Positions 35,701 through 47,318 are shown, numbered from the stretch's first letter. The stretch: 64,000 bases of DNA from Mesodorylaimus sp. YZB2_4 (GCA_030248295.1 JASANH010000770.1:744001-808000); one strand, 5' to 3'. Numbers and translations: made by a program. Notes: generated by a model from the sequence alone, not told the origin.

Positions 35701-37807
35701 TACTGGTACGATTATCAGGTCATACAGATAAAGAGCATCTCGGTCCGAAATCAGGTACAGAAACTGTATTCGACCCGATCCTACTTTCCGAGTAGGAGTA
35801 ACGGTAGGGCCCGATGGCGGACCTGCCAGGCATATGACTTACTACCAACTGCTGAAACTGGAATACAAGCTGCTCATAGGCGTTCAAATCGGAAACGTAA
35901 TGTCCAATGTCAATAAAGCTAGCGAAAAATTCTGATGGAAATAAACGTTTAAATAGTTGCCTGTGCCGTTCCAGACTGAACATTAAACGCAGTGCTCGGA
36001 ATATTGAGCACTAAAAGCAGCAATTGGGCATTCAGTGTAAATATTGAAAATATTTAGTAGATTTACCTGCAGTGCTACAAAAGAACGTCTTTCAAGCATT
36101 TCTTCAGGACCTTTTGAGGAGACGAGAAGGAGGTTTGACAGCACGTGAACACCATTGTGACGAACCAGAAGATTGACGTTGTCATCGATTTGACACATGT
36201 TCGATAAAGTCGCACAATACCCTGCATAAAAGTGGTTCTTAACTCGACCCTCTTTGAGAAATAGGAGCCTACGAAGAGTCATACCGTGCAGTAATGAGAG
36301 GATATCATCAATCTTGTCAAAATTAGAGGTTAGATCAGGAGGATTGCTAAAAAATTTGAAGTTCCATCGTGATATTTTTTATTGCCTCCACATCTACCTC
36401 AACTCGGCCAGTAGCAAATCAGTAGCGCCTAACTGGCCAAGTTCCTGCGCACTGTCTTCATCTTCGGCCAACTGGGCCAAAGTCCAAGCCAAGTGCCACT
36501 GCAACCGAATATTCTTGGTCGGCAGTAACCTAAGAGTTGATGGAAAGTGGATTTTAGATGGGCAGAAACCTGACGAGCTTACAGCAATATTATATTTATT
36601 CCATCATAAACCTTGACTTGTTCTCTGGCTTCCGGTTCTGTACAGAGCATTCGAAGTAGACTCGCAGAAAGTCTAAAAATCCAACAGTGTAGTAGCATTC
36701 TGATTTGAAACTGGACTCCGCGCCGCTAGTCGTTCTTCCTTACTTTTGAGTAATTAGATCAGGATTTTTTAGTTGTAATAACGTCAGGTCAATAATATTT
36801 GAACTGCACAAATCTCTTTTGCAGCTGTCGAGACTGAATGTTACAAAAAGTCATGAGTGCCTTTTCCTAACCTAAATTTTGCCTAACTTACACATTGCAG
36901 CAGCTTATGAGCAATTGGGCAGCTGCCTGAACCACAACTAAATCTTTCGATGATAATAAAGGAACAACAAGCTAAAACGAATTTTGACGATTTTTAAAAA
37001 TTGAACAGTTTTTTCGCTTACGTCATGAATTCTAGCTTCAGTGACGAGCTTCTCATTCGAAGAAATGGAAAATAACTTTTGGGTTATGCCTAAAAAGTAT
37101 AAAAAAATATTGTTTAAAGAAATGACCAAGCCTCTGCCTCCTTACTCAGCAAGCCCTTCACAATTGCCGACACGGCCTGAGGACTCTTTTCTTGTTGAAA
37201 ATGCACTGCGACTGCCCTCTTCCAATTCTATGAGCAATAACTGCGTCGAAATTTAAACTTCTAGCAACAATCTCATCATAAACTCACTTCGCTTAATGCA
37301 TAATAATAATTATTTTCAAAAAAGTTTTCTTGATTTTGTTGATCCCGATATAAAATTCGAACTAATTGTATCACTGAGGCTAACCATATTTCGTCGCTTT
37401 CTTGGAGCCATTTCCTAAAATCGAAATCGTGGAAAGCTTGAATTCTTTAAATTAAAACATTTTACTGGTTGCAAAATCGATTTTGCATTAAAGCATCCAG
37501 CAACTAGAAAGAAACAGATTAAAGCAGCGATTGCGCGATGACATTGTAACCGCTTATGTACTTCTTCCCATATTTGACCAATTCCAGTGAATGAACTAAG
37601 CTGGGAGATTTGAGCACTAAAAATATGAAAAATTTAAATTTTTTATGCCATGGTGCCATTTCTTAACCACATCGAGAAAATTTGTAAATTTTTTTACCTT
37701 ACAAGATGCAATTGCCGAATCTCTGCTTCCCTTGAACGATCCGTCGACTCTAGCTGTCCTTTCAAAACCAAGACAGCATCAGCTACAGCTTCGTCGATTC
37801 CCATCAT
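29782..37807 (-). CDS. NEK10: NEK10-like protein kinase (ARM repeats plus kinase domain)
   Basis: NIMA-related kinase with the NEK10 layout: N-terminal armadillo-like repeats, kinase domain, and a basic C-terminal region. The first exon I can support is 37807-37703 ([16 protein letters not shown]). ARM exons follow at about 37600-35720 ([43 protein letters not shown]). Kinase exons: P-loop [10 protein letters not shown] with YFALKE Lys (35605-35510); [13 protein letters not shown] (33396-33219); the HRDLNPNN catalytic loop (about 33030-32871); [20 protein letters not shown] (about 32815-32738); and [18 protein letters not shown] (about 32682-32552). The C-terminal exons keep the NEK10 signatures [12 protein letters not shown] and [20 protein letters not shown] before the stop at 29782. 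In vertebrates NEK10 acts in ciliated cells and DNA-damage signalling. Catalytic residues are all present, so it is probably active. A few junctions (around 37150 and 31120) remain uncertain. Confidence 0.85.
33655..33815 (+). repeat. tRNA-derived SINE copy
   Basis: The head reads CGGCCTAGCGGGTTCAGGCG, an A-box-like region, followed by a B-box (AGTTCGACTCCC). The body reads TGTTCCTTAGCCCTCGAGTG and GCGCTGTATGGTGCTTGGAA, shared with the copies near 44400, 52700 and 60200. Confidence 0.75.
33820..35395. mobile_element. Non-autonomous DNA transposon-like repeat, copy 1
   Basis: It starts with GCCGTTGACATTGCACCTCG and ends with the near reverse complement of that sequence (rc: GGCGTCCACATTGCATGCCT). 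The interior is packed with alternating AGCTGAGC, GGCTGGCT and GTTCACATT words on both strands. A second copy at 39889-40790 is about 85-90 percent alike by eye over several hundred bases (for example CTTGGAACAATCGTTCTGG and GGAATCTCGAGAACT). No transposase frame is visible. Confidence 0.75.
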
Positions 37808-37869
37808 CAGAAATTTATTTACAAAAGATTTTTCCCTTTCGAAGACACTTCGGTTCTAGTCTAATCTTC

Positions 37870-38395
37870 CCACAGGAAAAATCGCTTATGACCTCCTAAA
37901 GCTCAATTCGCAAGGGCGCCTGGCCTTGGAGGCTCCTCAAAGAGTCGATCAATACACACCTTTTGTGTGTCAGTGCTGTCTCCAAGGTAGCAGGAAAGGG
38001 TCATTCAGGCGTAGTACGTGAATTTCATAAAGGTTTTATTGTGTGTACCTGAATGACATTCCAAGAACATGTTGAAGATATTTTTATTTGAAAAATAGTT
38101 CCTTCAAAGCAAAGTATCCAATTAGTGAACACCGACAAACAGAGTATACAGAAATAGACCTACCGAAGTTACTAAAAATGTTGAAGGAAAACTTCGAATC
38201 TAGACAGAGAACAAAACATCGAGGCTGGTGCAAAAAAGTTGAGCGAAAATGCCTATGAGGCAACTTTGAATTTGAATTTCGCGGTTTTCAGATGTTGCGC
38301 TTTTGGATTTGTTGCTTTTCACTAGACACTCCGGCGATCAAGAAAAGTCATAACAGCTAGAAAAAGACTTGGCCTAGCCTTATCTACTTTACGCT
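37870..38395. other. Gap between NEK10 and the TTR-like gene
   Basis: Nothing recognisable. This should carry the upstream region of the NEK10-like gene and the 3' untranslated region of the TTR-like gene, which lie on the same strand. Confidence 0.5.
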
Positions 38396-38981
38396 TTAGT
38401 GGCGTCGATGCGATGATCTTCGGACAGTGCTGCATGAGGGCACCAAATATTCATCGTTCACTTCGTCAGGTTGTGGCAAATGCAACTGGAATTCCCTGGT
38501 AATATTGTATTCGGTATTGATAGCAGGTTCTGGGATTTCAAAGCGGACTCGTTTTCCAGTGCCCTTGCATTTGTGGTAAATGTAGAGAACGGGTTCGATA
38601 CTGCCACCAAACAGACCATCAGCTGCGCATCCTCGAAGTTGGAAAGCCCCAGTTTTGCTGGCGTATCCATCGTCCATCCAATCGTCCGGACCTCCTGAAA
38701 ATTCAGTGGGTGCGAGAAAAATCAAAATATGGAAATATAACGCACTTACCTCGATCCTCATCAAAAAGTTTCAAAAAAACAGGCGACGAATGGCTGCCAA
38801 ACCCGCCGTCGTCGTCGTCGTGGCGGTGGCGGCTGAAATCACCAGCAAAGCTTCCTGACGATCCGCACCTGACGTGACCACGGACACTCAAGCACTCTTC
38901 GCCTCGCCCATAATAAAGAACTGTGGCCAGAATAAGAAGAATGTAGTGAGATGAAAAGACCATTTTTTGGGGTAACTGCAT
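38396..38981 (-). CDS. Nematode transthyretin-like (TTR-52-type family) secreted protein
   Basis: Two exons, 38981-38750 and 38694-38396, give 176 residues. Residues 1-30 are a signal peptide (hydrophobic SSHYILLILATVLYYG) and the mature protein begins near EECLSVRGHVRC. The family pattern is clear: VRGHVRCG, then VFLKLFDEDRGG, PDDWMDDGYASKTGAFQLRG, and IYHKCKGTGKRVRFEIPE, with cysteines at the expected strand positions. TTR-like proteins are a large nematode family of secreted transthyretin-fold proteins; known members act, for example, in apoptotic-cell recognition, but most functions are unknown. An unusual feature is a His/Asp-rich insert (RHRHDDDDGG) between the first two strands, where family members normally have a few residues. 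Another is a longer, Arg/His-rich C-terminus (RRSSHRRH). Confidence 0.9.
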
Positions 38982-41121
38982 CGAATTTCGAATACTGCTT
39001 CCTTTCGACAAATGCGTTTATAAAGAGCGAAGGGGATGGCAGATGATTGCCAACCTACGCACACAGACGAGATAACGCATGCTGATAAGACCACACAAAA
39101 TCTTACGCTGGTTGTCAACAACATTTGGTAATAACAAGGTCGTGTGCTGCGGGTGGGAGGCCTAAATACACATATCGGGTGGACTTGGATCAAAACAAGC
39201 TGGATTGGAAAACAAGACTGAATCGGTGCAGCTGAAAAACAGTAGTGTTTTTGAAAAAATTTTAAAGAATCTGATATGCATTAGCCATAATGCTGCAGGA
39301 GTCTCACTCGCAGCCTTGTTTTGCGTAGCAGTCGCCAGGTGCAAGTTTCAGCCAACCCGAAGATGTCGTGGACACTTGAAAATAATGGCCTTTCTGGTGT
39401 GGTGCCAGGTTTTCCTTCTTTTGACAAATGGCTTATCTTAGGTGGTTTCTTAGGACCACGAAAACAGAAATACTGATGAAGATAACAAAAGCGATAAAGT
39501 GATAAATTGAGTCGATTTAGTCGGTTATTGTAGTTTTCGTGTTTATATGCGATGAAACAAAAAAAACTTGAAAATGTGCATGCATTCCTGCCATGCTTGC
39601 ATTCCTTGCATGCTACCGAGCAACTACCTCGATGAGAGTGCAGCAGGCGCCACCACTGGCGTGAAACTCTGCAGATGCTTGAAGCTTTACAGATGCGTTT
39701 GTTGTTCGACACAATCTGGATTTCGCGAAAATGACCCGCCGTTTCGTTCTTGGAAAACTGTTAGGTACCTAAAACTTTTTGTGTAACTGTCAATTGTCTG
39801 TCTAGTTCTTATGCCAAAACTAGCTTTCGCCCGTACAACAAAACTATGCACAGGCAGTTTATAGCCAATAGGATTTGCCTCTCTAAAAGTGCCGTCCACA
39901 TTGCACGTCGGCTGCCAAGCCAGCCGCGAGCTGACGATGAGCCAGCCGAGCTTGTCAGCTGAGGTGTCGTTCACATTGCGAGTATCAGCTCAGCCCTCGG
40001 CTGGCTCGCTTTGTGGCTTGCGGTTGGCTCAGCTAGGCTGGCTCGCCTGAACTGTTCACATTCATCTCGGTCTGCGGCTCAGGAGCTCGGCTGAAAATTT
40101 TCAACTTTCCCAGCCGAGCCAGCTGAGCTTGGAACAATCGTTCTGGAGTTATTAACAGGAAAGTAGCCGATTTCGATAAAAAATTGATTATAATGAAATT
40201 ATTCAATTTATGTTAACTTACGGAACGTTTTATCGGCTCTAGCGGCTAGGAATCTCGAGAACTTCAAGTTTTAAACCAGGGAATTTAGAAAAAAAGCGGA
40301 TAGAGTCTGATGCGAGTCGGAATCATTTGTGTGCTAGGGAAGCGGGTGGGACAGAGGTGTCAAATTCTGCATTTTAATCCAAAACAGGATTAGAGAAATG
40401 GTCTCGAGTAAGTCCGCTAGAAATAGTGTGATTCAAGATTTGCAGAAGGCACGCTTTTTGACTTTAGAAGCCAGCAACAACATTAGAGTTGCTCAGCATA
40501 TGCATCGATAAGGGTATTACTAAGAATGGCAGTAGTGGAACCGGCTCTAGCAAACCTGTTAACTATGTAGTTCCATTACTGTTCCCTCTTATTCTGATCA
40601 TTAAAGATAGAATTGTCGAACTGATACCCCATGTGTCTACTGAGTTAAAAAATATTTTTGTTCGTGAGTGCAAGCATGCGTGGTTGGGATGTCCGTGATG
40701 CTAAGGATAAGCTGATGCAACAGGTTGCATTGGTCATGTGCTGCTCTTCGTTTAGCAGACCAATAGCAGCCATAATTCAGTTTTGCTTTCATTTTTATTC
40801 AAGTTGAAAGCAATTTAAATCAAGATGAATGCATTTTTTTTCAAGCGTGCGAAATCTTGATTTTGTCACCTGTGGTACACCGTAGCCAGGCAGTGCGCCC
40901 CACCCGCAAAAATAAGCGTCCCGTTAGGTACATTCAAACGCGCCACCAGGTGCGTTAATACAAGATTTGAAATTCGCGCGTAGCTGTGTGAAACGCTGAT
41001 ATGTATCAGCTGTGCGCGACCAACATTACAAACGTGGCATGCCCGAAAACAAAACTTCTCTGGTTGATGTAATGTCGATGATTCGTCAGTGTGGTAGACA
41101 AGGCTATTTTTAGTTAAAATT
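38982..41121. other. Intergenic region between the TTR-like and PRA1 genes
   Basis: The two genes are divergent, so this stretch holds both upstream regions. Its middle is a second copy of the GCCGTCCACATT repeat. I see no gene. Confidence 0.6.
39889..40790. mobile_element. Non-autonomous DNA transposon-like repeat, copy 2 (right end truncated)
   Basis: It begins GCCGTCCACATTGCACGTCG and follows copy 1 (33820-35395) through GGAGTTATTAACAGGAAAGTAGCC and CTTTAGAAGCCAGCAACAAC to about GACCAATAGCAGCC. The right terminal inverted repeat found in copy 1 is missing, and copy 1 also contains a 200-bp segment (about 34860-35060) absent here. Confidence 0.75.
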
Positions 41122-42304
41122 ATGGCAGAAGTGAACTTAAGCGGTCAAATTTCTAAGGAAACTTCAGTTTCATCACCGACAAGCGACAGCTCTCCATCGG
41201 TAACTTCGAGGTAGGTGCACGTGTTAAAAAATATTTTCTGTCTTCATGCTCTCTCTTTGTCCATGTGTTCTGCTCAATATTTGGTTTTCTTCATACGAAT
41301 TTTAGCTGGTTCTCGACCTCGAATTTGTTAGCCGCTGGTAATAAAGCTGCTGGAACAGCGGCCGGCGAATGGATAGCTCGTCGTCGTCAAGGCTTGAAAT
41401 CATGGCGTGAGTTCTTCAATACCAATAAATTCAAGGCTCCGTCCGGTGTGGCCACAGTTGGACGACGTCTATTAATCAATGTGGAGCAATTTCAGTCAAA
41501 TTATTTATGCGTTTTCATAATTCTGTTCATTTACTGCATGTAAGTAAGCTGGTTTTAATTCTTCTGAGACTACATAGGCCTATTGCTTTAACTTGAAACT
41601 GATATGAACAAGTTTTTTTCAACTTTTGTGTCAGGAGACAGCTGGTTAACGTGGTGTAGAGGGGGAGAAAGTGCGTACTTTGCAGTGAGCACTACGCTGT
41701 CGCAGCTTGCTACAAACTGTACCTTTTCACTGTGGAATGCTTTACACTTTGCGCCTTCATCTCCGTTCTTACCAGGAATTGATATAATTATTTTGTCCTC
41801 ATTATGCCAAGTTTTATGTTTTCAGTTTGACGTCGCCATTGCTACTAATTGCTTTGGCCGCCTGTTGCGGAGCAGTTTATTTTATCCGAGTCAAGAATAC
41901 GGAATCGAGTCGTTTGGTGATTGCTGGACGCGAAATTCCACCAGCTTATCAATACGCGGCTGTGGCTCTCCTCTCTTTTCCATTGTTCTACGCTGCCGGG
42001 GCTGGATCGACAATTTTCTGGGTGATAGGTAAATATTAATTTTTTCACTCCGAATTACGGCCTTTGACTGGTGGGACATCTGGGAATTACCTTGTTCTGC
42101 GCTGAGAACCGCAAAAAAAATCACGCCTCGATTCTTCGCTGTGTTGCTTTCCCGATGTCAGCAAAAAACCTAGTGCTGAAGCAGAATACAGTATACAAAA
42201 CTTACTTCTGCTTAGGCGCCAGCATATTCTTGATCGTACTGCACGCGCTGTTCTACGCATCGGAACCAGTTCCTGGAGCAGACTTCGTCATGGAAGAAGT
42301 ATAA
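41122..42304 (+). CDS. RABAC1: Prenylated Rab acceptor protein 1 (PRA1 family)
   Basis: Small Golgi/ER membrane protein that binds prenylated Rab GTPases and helps release them from GDI for delivery to membranes. Exons 41122-41210, 41306-41539, 41826-42028 and 42216-42304 give 204 residues with matching phases. The N-terminal 35 residues are Ser-rich. The conserved cytosolic segment EWIARRRQGLKSWREFF and NVEQFQSNYLCVF precede two hydrophobic hairpins: FIILFIYCMILTSPLLLIALAAC, and ALLSFPLFYAAGAGSTIFWV then ASIFLIVLHALFY. GREIPPAYQYA, between them, is a hallmark. The C-terminal acidic tail (GADFVMEEV) is typical. It is the only protein gene on the plus strand here. Confidence 0.93.
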
Positions 42305-42704
42305 CTTCAGGTTTTGCATAACCACAAATACGAGCCTTACTTTTTTATTGTCACAGTCTATATGACTATTGAATTTCGTATGCCAAGTTTTAGGTACTTG
42401 GTTTATTTTGATTTCTCTGTGAAGCTCATCATGTAGTGTTTCATGGACTTATATTTATTCTGCCATGGTCTGCCACACTTCTCGAGTCTCAGTAAAGATT
42501 GTTGGTGTGCTTAGTGTTTCCAGCACAGCTTGAAAATGAGTGCATAGTCGTGCAGTGTAAAGTATGTGTTGTATTACCATATCACTCGTAACCATATACC
42601 GTCGCAGCGCAGTCTCTTTCGACTGGCCGCCATGACATCGATGGAGAGCTCCCAGACACTAAACCTGCCGACGATTACGCAAAAGTTTTGAGAGCAAAAC
42701 ACGC

Positions 42705-42711
42705 CGTCCCT

Positions 42712-42751
<40 letters not shown>

Positions 42752-42768
42752 TGCGCCAAAAAGAGACC
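42705..42768 (-). pseudogene. Truncated tRNA-Asn copy
   Basis: It matches the T-arm, variable loop and anticodon arm of the tRNA-Asn at 43870-43943 almost perfectly. The D-arm is deleted: after GGTCTC it jumps to GCGCATTCGG. It cannot fold as a tRNA. Confidence 0.85.
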
Positions 42769-43869
42769 AAATGCAGGTCCACAGCCCACGGGCGCTAGCT
42801 GACGGCGGTCTAAATGAGGCTAGTGTGTTGAAGGTTCTCTACTGATACATACATCCACTGTACTGCGCGTCCTGACTGCAGTCCAGCACGCTATAGCAGC
42901 TGGTTTAGACATGGAAAAAGGTGCAACTCCAAAACATGGGGATTGACAACTCCCTGCAATTATCCCAGGGTACGGAGCACTGCGCACGCCCAACATCAGT
43001 TAGGCACTGGGTGGCCCGTTTTCACACTCATTGTCACAGTACGCCATTGCAAACGTGCCGTCAGTGTCATTGCTGCGCACTTCCTTCTTGCGCACTCTTA
43101 CAGCACAATACTCTATGCTCTCACTTCAACACCTCCGCGTTCTAAAAAGTCGGGTCAAAACTATCTGTTAATTTAACGCAAAATGGCGAACTACAGGTTA
43201 TAAACAATGAAAATCCACACACTCACTGTAGTTCGACTTCTTCCTTTACACTGCGCCTAAGATACCCCATCAAATTTTTGGAAACCTCCACTATACGATT
43301 CACACGCTTATAATAGCTATTCCCCGCCCGAGTTACAGAGCGAGATAGGGATCTAAAGCATCTTGCCAGACTTTCATCTGGAATCTCAAAGTGGTCTGCC
43401 TGCTTTTATGCAGCACTGATTCGAATCAAAGTCTCCTTCGAGACACCTTTGAACGGGGAATTGTAAACGGGCTTATAACTGACTATGTAAAAGACCAGGT
43501 GTTGCTCCAGTAACTAGCTATACAGTACCTCTTCTGTCTGCCCTGATTTTCTGTATGCCTATTCAAGCATCTACAGCACGGATACACTATTTTAAAGAAA
43601 AAATAAACAAAAAACCACTATTTCATACTGTACTGTAAAGCCTGGAAAAAGTGTGCCCGTGATCTGCAGTACAAAACACTAGGTACATGAGATTTAGATG
43701 CATTGACATAAACCTGCAAGAGGACGGGTGTAGCGAATGTCAGCTATCGTATCAGGCGCAGAAAACCAGTCAAAATAATGAAATCGAGGGGGAATTAATT
43801 AGCTCTGATCGTCCATTTCGTTATCACCAATGGTGTTTACACTGGAGCAGCGTAGTTATAAAATGATCA

Positions 43870-43876
43870 CGTCCCT

Positions 43877-43937
<61 letters not shown>

Positions 43938-43943
43938 AGAGAC
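43870..43943 (-). tRNA. trnN(GTT): tRNA-Asn (GTT)
   Basis: The 74-nt cloverleaf reads GTCTCTG as the 5' acceptor strand, pairing with CAGGGAC. It has an A-box in GGCGCAATCGGTTAGCGC, an anticodon arm TTCGGCTGTTAACCGAA with GTT, and a B-box GGTTCAAGCCC. All stems pair and there is no intron. Confidence 0.97.
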
Positions 43944-44394
43944 ACATTGTGTGCACACGGGGCATCCTTTCACCAGTCGATCCGTGTAAGCTAAACCATT
44001 AAGAAGACTTGTGTGGCAGAGGTAAGAATGCACAACCGGCAGCAGCAACTGCTGCAGCCACAGCCACGGCCGGCAGCGGCAGCAGGCATAGCATATTCGC
44101 ATGGAATAGCATGAAATGGTGGCGATGTAATACGGTATGTGCTGTAATATGCAAGACGCGGGTAAGCTCTTCAGCCCCGCAAAACAGAAAGTCACTCAGC
44201 ACTCAATCAAACGATTCGTGATAGAACACCCAATTTTCTCATCTACGAGGCCTCCACATACTGTATGTAGATGACAACATTTCAAGAATGAGTGGGTGCA
44301 TCTGTGTGATTTTCTGCGGGCGTTCTGGTAGGATGTGTGGCAGTGTAAAGTAAGAATTCCACTTTTGCAGCAGCTCATACAACGCAAGGTATCT

Positions 44395-44570
44395 CATGGC
44401 CAACGGGTTAAGGCGTCTGCCTGTCAGGCTGGGTTGGCACTTACGGGGGAGGGTTCGACTCCTGCCTCGGTAAAAAAAGATGGTCAAACTATGTATGTGT
44501 TCCTTAGCCTGCGCTGTATAGAGCTTGGACATGGATAAACTATGGCATAACATGAGGATACAGTACTCAT
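44395..44570 (+). repeat. tRNA-derived SINE copy
   Basis: The head TGGCCAACGGGTTAAGGCG and B-box GGTTCGACTCC are followed by the shared body (TGTGTTCCTTAGCC, GCGCTGTATAGAGCTTGGAC, ATGGATAAACTATGGCAT). It is the best-preserved head in the window. Confidence 0.8.
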
Positions 44571-45676
44571 AGTCAGTGCAACCATGCCGGTCAGGCACAG
44601 GAGAAGGCCAACCCAAGTCGGCGGTGTTGGAGCAAGCTAGTCTTGCGGCTATACCATCGGCTGAAACATCAACCCCGGAGGTTGATGTCCTCCAGCCAGG
44701 GGACAGCATCGATTACTCTCTCCGACTCGCCATGGCCAACCGGTAGAGGGTTGCTTGCACTTTTTGAGCTTCCTTTACCGCACTGCCTGCTTGCTGCTTG
44801 CTGCTCGTTTGCTTTCACTGATAGTTTGCCTCCTGCCCTGCGCATTGAATATAGTAGATACCTACAGTTCCTCCCTCCCTGACCACCTTACCAGCATTTT
44901 ACACCTCGCCGAATACTCCTTGGAATATTTTGCGCCGCTGAACCTACAGTACATATAAGTGTGTAGAAAGCATCTTCCACCTCGCACTGCCCTGTGTATC
45001 AACGTTAATATTTCCTCAACCACCGCTTAAAATTTTTTATACCCTTACAGTTTTAAAAGGACAGAGGCAGTGGCAGCAAGTTTTCACCGTTAGGCATATC
45101 AAATGCTTATGCTACTACTTGGGAACAGCATCTTTGTAGCCTTGCATTCATTCCATCTGCAGTATTGCAGTCTGGATTTCAATCGACTGATTGAAATCTA
45201 GCATCTAGCAAGAAAGCGCCGCCAACTTTTCAGTCGAACTTCATGTACACAATGATTGCAATTTGCTCCTATAGGTGCAATAGAAAACTCAATTCAGAAG
45301 TTTCAATCGGTCTAGCCATCTGGTTAGCCAATTGCGCGTTTTTTTTTATTTTTCCATCTGTTTTTCAGGTTTTTGTCGAACCGGATCACTGCTGACCAAA
45401 GCAACAAGGATTCTTCTCTTCACAGCTCACGACCAGATCGGATCGGATCGGATGAGTTTCGGATCTGATCATGTGAAAAAGGTACTTGTAATTTTTTTAT
45501 CAATCAATAACACATCAACTTTTTTCGAAAGGTTGCTCCTCATGATGAGCACACAGCATTTATTATCATTGTGCCATGGCACAAGCAGGGCCCCTCTCAA
45601 GGGTCAGCCACATTGCTCATCATGCATCTACTTTACAAGCTGATAATGTCAAGAAAATACACGCTGCTTACATGTA

Positions 45677-46962
45677 CGGAGGGAGTTCAAAAAGTTCGTA
45701 GCCTGACTACATTCCGCATGAGCTGCGACATTTAAATTCAGGTTTTACAATGCCACACATCTCATTAAAATCCCTACAAAAAATTACGCTGATCCATTCA
45801 TGCGCTCTTGAGATATGGTCATCTATTTGGAAGTGGGTCAGAGAAATTACAAATTTGACGAAGTTTGCGCATAAGTCTCATCAAGTTTTTAACAAAAGAA
45901 GGCTTGAAGCAGACAGAAATTAGCGATCGGATTGTCTTAGTGTATGGCAATGAGGCACCCAAATTGCCGTCAGTAAAAAAGCGGTCTGCTTTGCTCAAAC
46001 ATGGGAGAATCGATTGAAGATGATCCAAGATCTGGACGGCCAACAGAGGCGACACCTGACAACAAATGTGATGTTGTGGCAAAGTTTCTGAAAGAAGGCC
46101 TTCTAAAAAACGTTGCCTTCATAGCGTAGGAAATTAGCATTTCAGTGGGTAGCGTCGAAACAATTACAAGAGAAATTGAATTCATCCAAGGTCTGCGCGA
46201 GATGTTGTGCCAAAAGACCTGGCAAACGCGCGAAGAACTGTCAGAGTTCAAACGTCAATGGAGCTTTTTGGCAAGGATCGCGGAGGATCCAGATGATTTT
46301 TATGAAAGAACGGTCATGGATGATGAAACCAGGACTCACCACTTTGGTCTGAGTCAAAACATGAATCGATACAGTGGCTGCCAAAAGGTGCACATCCGCC
46401 AAAAAATTTCGCGTTTAGCAGTCATTGGGCGAGGTCATGGCAACAACATTTTTAAAATTGAAACGGAATGTTAGTGATTAATTATATGCCAGTCAAGACC
46501 ACAATCACTGGGCAATATTTTGCTGATGTTATCCGCCGATTGCGTGAAGAGATCAAATCGAAACGGCGCGGGATGTTGAAAAAGAAGGTGCTGCTCCTGA
46601 TTGACAATGCGCCCGTCCACAAAGCGCGCGTTGCTCAGGCTGCCATCGATCAAGGCGGATTCGAACAAATCGCTCATCCACCGTACAGTCCAGACCTGGC
46701 ACCCAGAGATTATGACATATTCGGAAAATCCAAAACAAGTTTCAGGGGACAGATTTTCGAGTGATGAGGAAGTGAAACCAGCGACTGGAGCGTTTTTTGA
46801 GGGGTGTGAGTAAAATTTCTTGTTACGGGTATGCAAGCGGTGCCCCAAAGTTTAAACTAGCGCATTGGTCTCAGGGGATGTTATCTCGATAATGAATAAG
46901 CATGGCATTGTACAGTTTCAATTAATATGTGGTCAGGCTACGAACTTTTCGAACTCCCCTCG
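45677..46962 (+). mobile_element. mariner transposon, 1,286 bp, decayed
   Basis: Terminal inverted repeats of about 33 bp (left CGGAGGGAGTTCAAAAAGTT, right reverse complement CGAGGGGAGTTCGAAAAGTT) are flanked by TA on both sides, as required for Tc1/mariner. It sits inside the hAT-like element at 45427-47310. Confidence 0.92.
46000..46764 (+). pseudogene. Broken mariner transposase
   Basis: Fragments in shifting frames are clearly mariner: ESIEDDPRSGRPTEATPD in the N-terminal DNA-binding part, then (46145-46474) a segment with RFKRQW-like and MDDETRTHHF parts. A segment at 46468-46764 has LLIDNAPVHKA and PPYSPDLAPRDYDIF, holding the second and third catalytic acids of the DD34D triad. Stops and frameshifts separate them, so the copy is inactive. 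Confidence 0.85.
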
Positions 46963-47318
46963 TATATAACCGTAACCAGAACTTCACTTTTTCTTTTTTT
47001 GACGAATATTTCCGCTTCGTTTCCACTCGTAACTAATATTTCTGTCGTCCGGCTCCAAACATTTGCAAAATCTGGAAAGGCAACCTCAACCTCGCCAACC
47101 GTAGCGTCGAACTCGACAAAACCAAAAATTGCAATTTGTTTAAAGGTGCAAAAGAAAGCTATCAAAAAAAGATTGGGAGCATCGCGCTAAATGATCAGCA
47201 GTGGTCAGAGCCTAATGATCGGATCATCCGATCCCAATTTTCGGATGGTGATTTTTTCGGATCGGATCGGATATCCGATCCAAACGGATGGCGATCCGAT
47301 CCGGCCGTGATTCACAGC

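Larger units (their letters stand above)
42305..45418. other. Intergenic region with tRNA-Asn, a tRNA fragment and a SINE
   Basis: No protein gene is supported. It contains an intact tRNA-Asn, a deleted copy of it, one SINE and one copy of the TGAAACATCAACC hairpin repeat (about 44650-44725). Confidence 0.6.
45427..47310. mobile_element. hAT-like non-autonomous element interrupted by a mariner
   Basis: Terminal inverted repeats begin TCACGACCAGATCGGATC on the left and TCACGGCCGGATCGGATC on the right (reverse complement). They are flanked by a perfect 8-bp target duplication, TTCACAGC, at 45419-45426 and 47311-47318. An 8-bp duplication is the hallmark of hAT elements. The subterminal regions are arrays of GATCGGATC words. 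Without the nested mariner the element is about 600 bp and has no transposase. Confidence 0.88.

Noticed and set aside
44398-44480. Functional tRNA-Leu or tRNA-Ser gene
   Set aside because: A- and B-box-like segments are present but the acceptor stem does not close and the sequence continues into a body shared with other SINE copies.
46145-46764. Intact mariner transposase
   Set aside because: Several stops and frameshifts break the frame; only fragments remain.
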